Shown piece by piece: positions 1-7,153 of a stretch of 10,773 nucleotides of DNA. The notes under the pieces were generated by a model that worked only from the letters and a program-made list of their open reading frames with translations, did no database searches and was not told the DNA's origin. The stretch lies in NCBI GenBank assembly GCA_013002375.1, contig JABDJW010000251.1, positions 1 through 10,773 on the forward strand, written 5' to 3'. This DNA is from Acidimicrobiales bacterium. Its GTDB lineage: Bacteria > Actinomycetota > Acidimicrobiia > Acidimicrobiales > SHLQ01. Positions within the stretch are counted from its first letter, which is position 1, and each line of letters opens with the position of its first letter. The position numbers were made by a program, and so were the translations under genes.

Positions 1-3000
1 CGCGAACTGGAAGGACGCAACCGGCGCCGGCGGCGAGACCTCGATCACCATCGATTCGGCATCCGAGCCGCTGGCGTTGAAGACGGTCAGCCACACCGTG
101 TAGGTACCGGGTTCGGAGTAGGTGTGGACCGGGTTTGCCTCGGTCGAGAACGTTCCATCGCCAAAGTCCCATTCCCACGCGTTGGGGCTGTTGCTCGACT
201 GATCGACGAAACGAAGTGGCTCGCCGATCTGCCCGGGCAATCCCTCGACTCGGAACGACGCCGCCGGCTTCGGCAACCGGACCTTGATCTTGCGGGTGGT
301 GCTGTCCACGCCGATCGCATTGCTCACCACCAGCGTCACCGTGTAGGTGCCGGGTGCGGCATAGGCGTGCGAGGGGTTCGCGACGGTCTTGGTCGTTCCG
401 TCGCCCATGTCCCACGACCACGCGGTGGGCCCGTCGGCGGAATTGTCGGTGAAGCTCACCAACTGCCCGACGCCCGGGTTCTTTGGGGTGAACGAGAACG
501 AGGCCTGCGGTTCTTCGCCGCCCTCCTCGACCTCGATGCGCGCTTGGGCGGTATCGACACCGGCCGAGTTGGTGGCCGTCAGCGTGACGAGATAGTTCCC
601 TTCATCGTCATACACATGGTCGACCGTCGGGCCGCTGCCGTAGGTGCCGTCGCCGAAGTCCCACTCGAGCGTGTCCGGGTTGTTCAACGACAGGCTGACG
701 AACGAGACGAGCTGCCCCTCGAGCACTTCGGTGGGGTTGGCCTCGAAACGAGCCACCGGCTTGATCACCGGTTCGGACACGACGACGGTCAGGGTGTCAG
801 AATCCTGACCGGCCGAATTCTCCACGAAGAGCTGGACCCGGTAGGTGCCAGCCTCGGTGAACGTGTGTCGCACCGACTCGCCCTGCGCGGTGTTGCCGTC
901 ACCGAAGTCCCACCGGTGCGATGTCGGCGAGCCGGTCGATGCGCTGCTGAACACCACCGATGCACCCACCGTCGCCGTGGCGTCACCCTGGATGATCGCA
1001 TCGGGCTTGTCCACCTTGTCGAGCACCGTGATCACAGCGGACGCAACGTCTTCACCGTCATCGTTGGCGACCACCAAGGTGACGGTGAATGCTCCCGCTT
1101 CTTCGAAGACATGGCTGACCTCGGGCCGCCCGGACGTGGAGTCGCCGTCGCCGAAATCCCAGTTCCAGGAGGTCGGCTCGCCGGTCGAGATGTCGGTGAA
1201 CGTCACCGACTCGCCGGCCTCGATGGTGGCTGACGAGAAGGTGAAGTTTGCCTGCGGTGGCACCGGAATACCCTCGGGCAAGACCTGGATCTCGGTTTGA
1301 ATCCGGCTGGTCTCGTCATCGCGATCGACGATCAAGGTGACCGTGTAGCGACCTTCCTCCTCCCACGCCTTCTGCGCGGTGGGTCCGGTCGCCGTCGTGC
1401 CATCGCCGAACGTCCATGTCCAGCTGGTCGGCGACCCCAACGACCGATCGGTGAAGAACACGGTCTGCCCCTCGCGGACGAGACTCGCGCTGAAATCGAA
1501 GTCGGCAATCAGGGGGTCCTCGGCCTCGGGAACCGTACTGCTGGTCGAGCTGGTGCTCGTCACTTCGGTGTTGGGAGGCGCCTCGGCGGTGGCCTCGGTG
1601 GTCGGCGTGGGTTCGGGCCCGGGCGGTGCTTGTTGCGGCGGCTCGGTGTTGGCGACCGGTTCCTCGGCAACCGGCAGCAGGGTCGAAGATGTCGTTGAAC
1701 TGGGCAACGCGTCCACCGGGTCGTCGGCGCTGTCGGCAATGCTGCCGTCGGGCCCGCCGAGCGTGGGCCCCGGATCGTCGCCCGGCTCGCCGACATTGCC
1801 GACGTTGCCCGAGTTGCCCGGCAGCGTAGAGTCGCCGGGCACCGTGCCGGTGCCATCAACGGCCGACACGCCGACCTCGTCGCCGGCCGTGCCGAGAATG
1901 TCTCCGGCCGTCGCCGCGGCCAACTTGTCGATCCGGCGGACCAGACCGGTACGGTCGAGCACCGCCGCGATCGAGGCATTGGGGTCGTTGAACCACACGA
2001 TGCTGTCGTGCTCGAAGAGCTCGAACGCCGAATTGCGGCCGGTGCCGAGGTTCTCGCGGGCAATGACCGACGCACTCGCGACATCGAGGATCACGATCTC
2101 GCCCGTGGTGTAGTTCGGCACGAAGGCGACGCCCTGCGATTCGACCGGTGCACCGAGTTGATCGCCGGGTGAGCCGATGCCGACCGATGCACAGCGACCC
2201 TCGTCGACGTACGCGATTTGGGTTGTGCCGGTGCTGCCATCGGCGACCACGGTCACCGCCGGGACCCGGTCAGCGTCAAGGCCGTCGTCGGCCGAACCGC
2301 CGACCATGACCACGCCTTCGACTCGCGAAGTCAAACACGTCGCCCGGCCCAGACTTCCGTTGGACCGGACGGGGCGAACCTGACGTGCTTCGGCATCGAC
2401 CAGGTGCGCCCGGCCGTTCACCGCAACGAACGCGCGGGCCGTCAGATCGGCTTGTGCGCTGTCCCCGGGGCCGTTGAATCGACGCAGTTCTCCATTGGCG
2501 ACCCGCACGATGTCGCCGGTTTCCAGGCCTACGGCCCAGAAGGTCCCGTCGCGGTCGATCGCGGCACCGGTCAGCGACTCTTCTGCGTCGACCGGAGTGC
2601 TGAGCGCCAGGGTGGCCGGATCGACCGCTTGCACGGTGGTGCCGCGCACGAGGAACGCAATCTCTTCGTCGGCCACGACGCGAGCGTCGGCCCCGCCGAG
2701 ATCGACGGTATTGGCGATCGTGAGCGACGCCCCATCGACCAGGCTGGCCGACGACGCGCTGTGGTTCACGGCGACGGCTCCACCACCGACGTCGGCCGCC
2801 GTGATCTGCTGTCGGGCCTCGCCGACCTCGATGCGGGCGGAGATGTCACCGGTCGCGCCGTTCACCTGCACGACGTCGCCCGATGCGCTGCTCGACAACC
2901 AGGTGGTCGGGTCGCGGTAGTCGACGACGGCGCTCTCACGATTGCCCGGTCGGAAGACGACCAGCAACGCAACGAGCGCAGCGAGTACGAACAGCGACCG

Positions 3001-3081
3001 CTGCACCAGGGCCACCATCGCCTTTCGGTCGCCGCGGAGCGCGCTGACGTACTGCGCAACCCGTTCCAGGAGATACGTCAT
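1..3081 (-). CDS. Membrane-anchored multi-PKD-domain surface protein (C-terminus beyond window)
   Basis: The frame is open from ATG at 3081 to position 1 (1027 codons, no stop), so the C-terminus is missing. Residues 28-44 (R-S-LFVLAALVALLVVF-R) form a short hydrophobic anchor after a basic N-terminus. Residues about 50-400 are beta-rich, with repeated 'GDIVxV' and 'GEIVILDV' strands like a beta-propeller. Residues about 408-527 are a Gly/Pro/Ser/Thr-rich linker. From about 528 there are at least six PKD repeats. Their W-x-FGDG signatures end near residues 561, 646, 729, 812, 895 (MGDG) and 976, a period of 81-85 residues, and a seventh repeat is starting at the window edge. PKD domains are extracellular Ig-like folds, so a cell-surface role in adhesion, polymer binding or sensing is likely; the ligand is unknown. 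An in-frame TGA lies 11 codons upstream of ATG 3081. ATG at 3018 (residue 22) is an alternative start that would leave a shorter signal-anchor. Similar anchored proteins in actinobacteria often precede moxR/DUF58/transglutaminase genes; that is recollection and lies outside this window. Confidence 0.9.
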   Translation of the reverse strand, partial: MTYLLERVAQYVSALRGDRKAMVALVQRSLFVLAALVALLVVFRPGNRESAVVDYRDPTTWLSSSASGDVVQVNGATGDISARIEVGEARQQITAADVGGGAVAVNHSASSASLVDGASLTIANTVDLGGADARVVADEEIAFLVRGTTVQAVDPATLALSTPVDAEESLTGAAIDRDGTFWAVGLETGDIVRVANGELRRFNGPGDSAQADLTARAFVAVNGRAHLVDAEARQVRPVRSNGSLGRATCLTSRVEGVVMVGGSADDGLDADRVPAVTVVADGSTGTTQIAYVDEGRCASVGIGSPGDQLGAPVESQGVAFVPNYTTGEIVILDVASASVIARENLGTGRNSAFELFEHDSIVWFNDPNASIAAVLDRTGLVRRIDKLAAATAGDILGTAGDEVGVSAVDGTGTVPGDSTLPGNSGNVGNVGEPGDDPGPTLGGPDGSIADSADDPVDALPSSTTSSTLLPVAEEPVANTEPPQQAPPGPEPTPTTEATAEAPPNTEVTSTSSTSSTVPEAEDPLIADFDFSASLVREGQTVFFTDRSLGSPTSWTWTFGDGTTATGPTAQKAWEEEGRYTVTLIVDRDDETSRIQTEIQVLPEGIPVPPQANFTFSSATIEAGESVTFTDISTGEPTSWNWDFGDGDSTSGRPEVSHVFEEAGAFTVTLVVANDDGEDVASAVITVLDKVDKPDAIIQGDATATVGASVVFSSASTGSPTSHRWDFGDGNTAQGESVRHTFTEAGTYRVQLFVENSAGQDSDTLTVVVSEPVIKPVARFEANPTEVLEGQLVSFVSLSLNNPDTLEWDFGDGTYGSGPTVDHVYDDEGNYLVTLTATNSAGVDTAQARIEVEEGGEEPQASFSFTPKNPGVGQLVSFTDNSADGPTAWSWDMGDGTTKTVANPSHAYAAPGTYTVTLVVSNAIGVDSTTRKIKVRLPKPAASFRVEGLPGQIGEPLRFVDQSSNSPNAWEWDFGDGTFSTEANPVHTYSEPGTYTVWLTVFNASGSDAESMVIEVSPPAPVASFQFA

Positions 3082-3174
3082 GGTCGTGAGGAATTCGCCC
3101 TGTGTTCAACGTTCACAGCCACACCGCGGGGCGGAACGCTGTAGTCGTTCTACCACTCGCTGTGACTGCTCTGC

Positions 3175-3191
3175 GTGGTCAATTTGACCAC
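3175..3191. promoter_or_regulatory. 17-bp palindrome, candidate operator upstream of the PKD gene
   Basis: GTGGTCAATTTGACCAC is a perfect inverted repeat with 8-bp arms around one central base. It lies in the 154-bp gap between the HAD gene stop and the PKD gene ATG, about 94 bp upstream of that ATG. The TGGTC...GACCA half-sites resemble those of GntR-family operators. The 5-bp spacing between half-sites is wider than in the FadR (1 bp) or DasR (2 bp) sites I recall, so the regulator is unassigned. The minus-strand half-site also reads TTGACC, which could double as a -35 element, but I see no convincing -10 at the right distance. Confidence 0.4.
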
Positions 3192-3235
3192 TTCGCGTCT
3201 ACATGAGTCTAGTCAGGCTCGAGCTTGGAATGCCA

Positions 3236-4078
3236 TCAACCGTGGCGCTTGGCGACCAATTCGGCCAGGTCAGCGGCTATGAACGCCGGCTCCGGCTGAA
3301 CCGGCAGAGCCGCCGCCCCGGTGACACCGGACAGCACGAGCCCGAACTCGTAGCCCATGGCATAGGCGAACCGCCCATCGGTGTCGGGGCGATCCCCGAC
3401 CATGATCCCATGCTCGCCGACCCGATCACGCACCAACGAGACCATCGCCGGGTGCGGCTTGCCCGCGATGTCGGCGGTCAGGCCGGTCGCCCGCTCAACG
3501 CTCGCGACCAAGGCACCATTCCCCGGGACGAGGCCGTTGGGGGTCGGAAAGGAGGAGTCGTCGTTGGTGGCCAAGAAACGAGCACCGCCCAGAATCGCCT
3601 GGCACAACCGGGTCATCACCGCGTAGTCGAAGTCGAAGTGGATGCCCAGGATGATCGCATCGAAGCCATCGGTCGGCGTGTCCGGGCCATCGGCGATGGC
3701 CTCGGCGCCCGCCGCGTCGAGCGCCTCGTGGATGCCTGGCCCTCCGGCCACCAGCACTCGATCGCCGGGCGCCACCAACTGGGCCACCGCGGTCGCCGAC
3801 GACACCACTGCATCGGTGGCGTCGACGTCCATCGCGGCCAGCTTGGCCTCGATCTGCCGCGCCGTCTTGATCGAGCTGTTGGTGACGAACAGGACCGGCA
3901 CACCGGCCGCCTGCAACGTGGCGATGGCCGCGGCCGAACCGGCGATGGGCTCCGGATCGAGCCACATCACGCCGTCGAGGTCTATGGCCCATCCGGTGAG
4001 CGTCTGGCCGGTGAGCGTCTGGCCGGAGCCCCCCGGAGCCGACCCGGGCGGGCCCGGAATGCCAGTCGGCGCGCTCAG
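3236..4078 (-). CDS. HAD-superfamily phosphatase, NagD / phosphoglycolate phosphatase-like (HAD IIA), probable CTG start
   Basis: This is a soluble phosphatase of about 280 residues, the usual size for the NagD/4-nitrophenylphosphatase group. All four HAD motifs are present when numbered from CTG 4078: motif I DLDG with nucleophile D33 and acid D35, motif II VTNSS (66-69), motif III lysine in AGKPHP (K207), and motif IV GDRPDTD (228-234). Between motifs II and III lies the C2-type cap typical of NagD. The first standard start in this frame is GTG 3970 (next ATG 3967), which would remove D33 and D35, so translation must begin further upstream. No ATG, GTG or TTG occurs in this frame for at least 60 further codons. 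CTG 4078 overlaps the korB stop as CTGA and has GGGA about 6 nt upstream, so it is my preferred start. ATT 4060 is another possibility. The arrangement implies translational coupling to korAB. The substrate is unknown; a phosphorylated two- or three-carbon acid or nucleotide by-product is plausible. Confidence 0.88.
   Translation of the reverse strand: MSAPTGIPGPPGSAPGGSGQTLTGQTLTGWAIDLDGVMWLDPEPIAGSAAAIATLQAAGVPVLFVTNSSIKTARQIEAKLAAMDVDATDAVVSSATAVAQLVAPGDRVLVAGGPGIHEALDAAGAEAIADGPDTPTDGFDAIILGIHFDFDYAVMTRLCQAILGGARFLATNDDSSFPTPNGLVPGNGALVASVERATGLTADIAGKPHPAMVSLVRDRVGEHGIMVGDRPDTDGRFAYAMGYEFGLVLSGVTGAAALPVQPEPAFIAADLAELVAKRHG
3995..4024. repeat. Perfect 15-bp tandem duplication in the HAD gene N-terminus
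   Basis: GGTGAGCGTCTGGCC occurs twice in a row without mismatch (3995-4009 and 4010-4024). On the coding strand it encodes the pentapeptide GQTLT twice (residues about 19-28), just before the first catalytic strand of the phosphatase. The length is a multiple of three, so the frame is kept. It looks like a recent slippage duplication in a low-constraint N-terminal extension. Confidence 0.9.
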
Positions 4079-5106
4079 CTGACGTCCCAGGTCGGTTGAG
4101 AGTGCAGCAACGCGTGGAGATCGCCTGGGCCCTGCGCGGCCTGGGCCTCGGCCAACTGGGCACTCGTGGCGCTGGCGTACTCCGGTCGGTCGACGGCCCG
4201 GAACACCCCGATCGGCGTGGGTCGCCCGACGCCGTTGGACAGTCGCGACAAGGCGAAGGCCACCGACGGATCGGGATCGGCTTCGTCGTGGACCAGGAGG
4301 GCATCGACGCCGACATCGGCGACGTCGACGATGGTGGCCAGGCCGCGACCGTCGAGGGCGACGCCGCGTTCGCCATCGGGGCCGAACCGGATCGGCTCGC
4401 CGTGCTGCAGGTCGATCAGCATGTGACCCCGGACGTCCTTCTTGGTGATCGTGTCGTACGCGCCGTCGTTGAAGACGTTGCAGTTCTGGAAGACCTCGAC
4501 CAGGGCGGCACCCTGGTGAGCATGAGCGCGGCGGAACATGGCCTGCATGTGCTTGCGGTCCATGTCGTGGGTCCGGGCCACGAAGCTGGCCTCGGCCCCC
4601 AACGCGACGCTGATCGGGTTGAACGGCGCATCCACCGAACCGAACGGCGTTGACTTGGTGACCTTGCCGACCTCGCTGGTCGGCGAGTACTGCCCTTTGG
4701 TCAACCCGTAGATCCGGTTGTTGAACAGCAGGATGTTGATGTTCACGTTGCGCCGCAGGGCATGGATCAGGTGGTTGCCACCGATGGAGAGCATGTCACC
4801 GTCGCCCCCGATGACCCAGACGTCGATCTCGGGCCGGGCCAGCTTGAGGCCGGGCGAGATCGCCGGCGCCCGGCCGTGGATGCTGTGCATGCCATAGGTG
4901 TTCATGTAGTAAGGGAAGCGGGCCGCGCAGCCGATGCCGGAGATGAACACGGTGTTCTCCCGGGTCACGCCGAGGTCGGGCAACATCAGTTGCACCGCGG
5001 TGAGGATCGAATAGTCGCCACAACCAGGGCACCAGCGAACCTCCTGGTCGGTGGCCCAGTCCTTCTTGGTCGTGACCGGAATCGCGGTCTCGGGAGCGGT
5101 GCTCAT
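4075..5106 (-). CDS. korB: 2-oxoglutarate (2-oxoacid):ferredoxin oxidoreductase, beta subunit
   Basis: This is the TPP-binding subunit of a two-subunit 2-oxoacid:ferredoxin oxidoreductase. With KorA it catalyses 2-oxoacid + CoA + 2 oxidised ferredoxin to acyl-CoA + CO2 + 2 reduced ferredoxin, in the cytoplasm. The 343 residues match the usual KorB length. WCPGCG (C26, C29), C60 in GIGC and C209 in FQNC are the expected ligands of the single [4Fe-4S] cluster. GDGDMLSIGGNH (101-112) followed by NINILLFNNRIYGLTKGQ is the TPP/Mg2+ binding region. ATG 5106 overlaps the korA stop as ATGA and has a strong AGGAGG six bases upstream. Its own TGA (4077-4075) overlaps the likely start of the HAD gene. 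I favour 2-oxoglutarate as substrate from similarity to actinobacterial KorAB (for example mycobacterial Rv2454c), but pyruvate or branched-chain 2-oxoacids cannot be excluded by eye. Confidence 0.95.
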   Translation of the reverse strand: MSTAPETAIPVTTKKDWATDQEVRWCPGCGDYSILTAVQLMLPDLGVTRENTVFISGIGCAARFPYYMNTYGMHSIHGRAPAISPGLKLARPEIDVWVIGGDGDMLSIGGNHLIHALRRNVNINILLFNNRIYGLTKGQYSPTSEVGKVTKSTPFGSVDAPFNPISVALGAEASFVARTHDMDRKHMQAMFRRAHAHQGAALVEVFQNCNVFNDGAYDTITKKDVRGHMLIDLQHGEPIRFGPDGERGVALDGRGLATIVDVADVGVDALLVHDEADPDPSVAFALSRLSNGVGRPTPIGVFRAVDRPEYASATSAQLAEAQAAQGPGDLHALLHSQPTWDVS

Positions 5107-6986
5107 CGGGGGCCTCCTGACGCGGCGGTTGCCGCTGCAATGCGTTCGATCAACTCACCGGCGGTGAAGGGCTGGCCCATCACCTTTGGTATCGAGATGG
5201 CGTCGACCAGGTACTCGGCCCGGATGATCCGGGTGAGTTGGCCCATGTTCATCTCCGGCACGACGACATGGTCGAACCGGCGAAGGAGGTCACCCAATTC
5301 GGTGGGGAGCGGGTTCAGATGGGTGAGGTGAATCTGGGCCACCTTCTGTCCTCCGGCTCGCATGCGGTTGACCGCTCCGGTGATCGCCCCCCAGGTCGAG
5401 CCCCAGCCGAGCAGACAGAGGTCGGCGTCGGCATCGCCGGCGACGTCGAGCGGGGGCAGCGACTCGGCGATCTTGTCGATCCGCGCCTGGCGGATGTCGG
5501 TCATGTGCTGGTGGTTGGCCGGGTCGTAGCTGATGTTGCCGGTGCCGTCCTGCTTTTCGATGCCACCGACCCGGTGCATCAGCCCCGGCGTACCGGGTAT
5601 GGCCCACGGCCGCGCCAGGTTCTCGTCGCGCTGGTACGGCCAGAAGCTGGGCTCACCGTCCTCGTTCACCTGGTTGGGTTCGGTGGCGTAGTTGGCTTCG
5701 ATCGTCGGCAGCGACGCGACATCGGGCAATCGCCACGGCTCCGACCCGTTGGCCAGATAACCATCCGACAAAAGGACGACCGGCGTGCGGTAGGTGATGG
5801 CGATCCGCACCGCCTCCAGCGCAGCCTCGAAGCACTGGGCCGGGCTGTAGGCCGCGATCACCGGCAACGGTGCTTCGCCATGGCGGCCGTACATCGCCAA
5901 CATCAGGTCCGATGCCTCGGTCTTCGTCGGCAGTCCGGTCGACGGCCCGCCCCGCTGGATGTCGATGATCACCAGGGGCAGCTCCAGGCTCACCGCCAGC
6001 CCGATCGTCTCGCCCTTCAACGCGACGCCCGGCCCGCTCGTGGTGGTGAGGCCGATGTGGCCGCCATAGCTCGCGCCCAGCGCCGCACCGACCGCCGCGA
6101 TCTCGTCTTCGGCCTGCAGGGTGCGCACCCCGAAGTTCTTGTGTTTCGAGAGCTCGTGCAAGATGTCCGAGGCCGGCGTGATCGGATAACTGCCCAGAAA
6201 CAACGGCACCTTGGCCTGATGGCCCGCCGCGATCAATCCCCAGGCCAGCGCGGTGTTGCCATTGATGTTGGTGTAGGTGCCCGGCTCGAGCGCGGCGGGC
6301 CGGATCATGAAGTGATGCTCGCCCAGCTCGGCGGTCTCGCCGTACGCGTGGCCGGCCTTGAACGCCGCCTTGTTGGCTCCGATCACCAGCTCCTTGCCGG
6401 CGAACTTCTTGTCGATCCAGTCGAGTGTCGGCTCGAGGGGACGGGTGTACATCCACGAGATCAGACCGAGGGCGAAGAAGTTCTTGGAGCGTTCGGCGTC
6501 GCGAGTCTTCACGCCGAGGTCCTTGCACGCTTCCATCGTGAGGCTGGTCATCGGGACGCGAATGACCGTGTAACCACCGAGCGTGTCGTCGTCGAGCGGA
6601 CTGGTGTCGTACCCCGCCTTGGCCAGGTTGCGATCCTCGAAGGTGTCCTCGTTCACGATGACCGTGCCACCCGGCTCGAGCCGCCCGAGGTCCGACTTCA
6701 GCGCGGCGGGATTCATGGCCACGAGCACATTCGGGGCGTCGCCCGGTGTGGTGATGTCGTGATCGGAGATCTGCACCTGGAAGGCGGACACCCCGGCCAG
6801 GGTGCCGGCCGGCGCCCGAATCTCGGCGGGGAAATCAGGCAGCGTGGCCAAGTCGTTACCGAAAAGTGCACTGGCGTTGGTGAACCGATCACCGGTGAGC
6901 TGCATACCGTCGCCCGAATCGCCGGCGAATCGAATGATCACCTGGCTGAGCTCTCGGGCGGTGGACGAATCGGCCACGTCGGTCAT
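5103..6986 (-). CDS. korA: 2-oxoglutarate (2-oxoacid):ferredoxin oxidoreductase, fused gamma-alpha subunit
   Basis: This 627-residue chain carries the gamma domain N-terminally and the alpha (pyrimidine-binding) domains behind it, as in KorA of actinobacteria and archaea. Residues about 14-205 are the gamma domain, with AGDSGDGM at 21-28. The alpha part has SYPITPASDIL (about 266-276), the QAEDEIAAVGAALGASYGG segment (291-309), TSGPG (316-320) and RGGPSTGLPTKTE (345-357), all characteristic of the CoA/2-oxoacid site region. No ferredoxin-like (delta) cluster domain is present, so the only cluster should be in KorB. I chose ATG 6986 because AGAGG lies 4 nt upstream and the gamma domain begins shortly after. 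The frame continues to 7106, but those 40 extra residues are Arg-rich and unlike the family. korB follows with a 4-nt overlap. Confidence 0.95.
   Translation of the reverse strand: MTDVADSSTARELSQVIIRFAGDSGDGMQLTGDRFTNASALFGNDLATLPDFPAEIRAPAGTLAGVSAFQVQISDHDITTPGDAPNVLVAMNPAALKSDLGRLEPGGTVIVNEDTFEDRNLAKAGYDTSPLDDDTLGGYTVIRVPMTSLTMEACKDLGVKTRDAERSKNFFALGLISWMYTRPLEPTLDWIDKKFAGKELVIGANKAAFKAGHAYGETAELGEHHFMIRPAALEPGTYTNINGNTALAWGLIAAGHQAKVPLFLGSYPITPASDILHELSKHKNFGVRTLQAEDEIAAVGAALGASYGGHIGLTTTSGPGVALKGETIGLAVSLELPLVIIDIQRGGPSTGLPTKTEASDLMLAMYGRHGEAPLPVIAAYSPAQCFEAALEAVRIAITYRTPVVLLSDGYLANGSEPWRLPDVASLPTIEANYATEPNQVNEDGEPSFWPYQRDENLARPWAIPGTPGLMHRVGGIEKQDGTGNISYDPANHQHMTDIRQARIDKIAESLPPLDVAGDADADLCLLGWGSTWGAITGAVNRMRAGGQKVAQIHLTHLNPLPTELGDLLRRFDHVVVPEMNMGQLTRIIRAEYLVDAISIPKVMGQPFTAGELIERIAAATAASGGPR
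5113..5118 (-). promoter_or_regulatory. Strong ribosome binding site of korB inside korA
   Basis: AGGAGG on the minus strand lies six bases before ATG 5106 and within the last codons of korA. Together with the ATGA overlap it suggests efficient coupled translation and equal amounts of the two subunits. Confidence 0.8.
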
Positions 6987-7077
6987 GGCACCTCTCGTTC
7001 TGTCGATTCTCGTGGCCGCCGACTGGCGACCCGGTTCGACCCGACACCGTAGTGAGCTGACGGGCCCTAGTGGTCTA

Positions 7078-7106
7078 TGGGTAGCGCAGGGTGACCCGAG
7101 TCTCAA
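7078..7106 (-). promoter_or_regulatory. Possible promoter of the korA-korB-HAD operon
   Basis: On the minus strand TTGAGA (7106-7101) and TACCCA (7083-7078) are separated by 17 bases. They would start transcription roughly 80-85 bases before the korA ATG. The -35 match is fair. The -10 lacks the final T of the actinobacterial TANNNT consensus, so this is tentative. The 167-bp gap between the aldolase stop and the korA start is the natural place for the operon promoter, and I see nothing else specific in it. Confidence 0.25.
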
Positions 7107-7153
7107 TACCGAGGCGCACTATTTGTCGATTCCCCGACCGGCGGGGCGACCGC

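Noticed and set aside
124..1233. Plus-strand open frame of 369 codons opposite the PKD domains
   Set aside because: It is antisense to the continuous PKD frame. The recurrent HRLA-, RRR- and AEVP-type strings arise from the complement of the PKD repeats.
4075..4230. Programmed -1 frameshift producing a KorB-HAD fusion
   Set aside because: The HAD frame is open upstream within korB, but I see no slippery heptamer near the korB stop, and separate proteins are the family norm.
3495..4376. Minus-strand frame of 293 codons spanning the korB-HAD junction
   Set aside because: It lies in a third frame that is neither KorB nor HAD, is Arg/Gly-rich and has no recognisable domain.
5238..7052. Long plus-strand open frame (about 604 codons) opposite korA
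   Set aside because: It is an antisense shadow of korA in GC-rich DNA. Its His/Arg/Gly/Val-rich composition matches no family, while the minus strand carries clear KorA motifs.
6987..7106. Longer korA start at 7106 (40 extra residues)
   Set aside because: The extra residues are Arg-rich and not family-like; ATG 6986 has a good ribosome-binding site and fits the normal KorA N-terminus.
7132..7146. CCCCG-ACCGG-CGGGG hairpin behind the aldolase gene as terminator
   Set aside because: The stem is only 5 bp and no T-run follows on the minus strand, which is too little to support a terminator call in GC-rich DNA.
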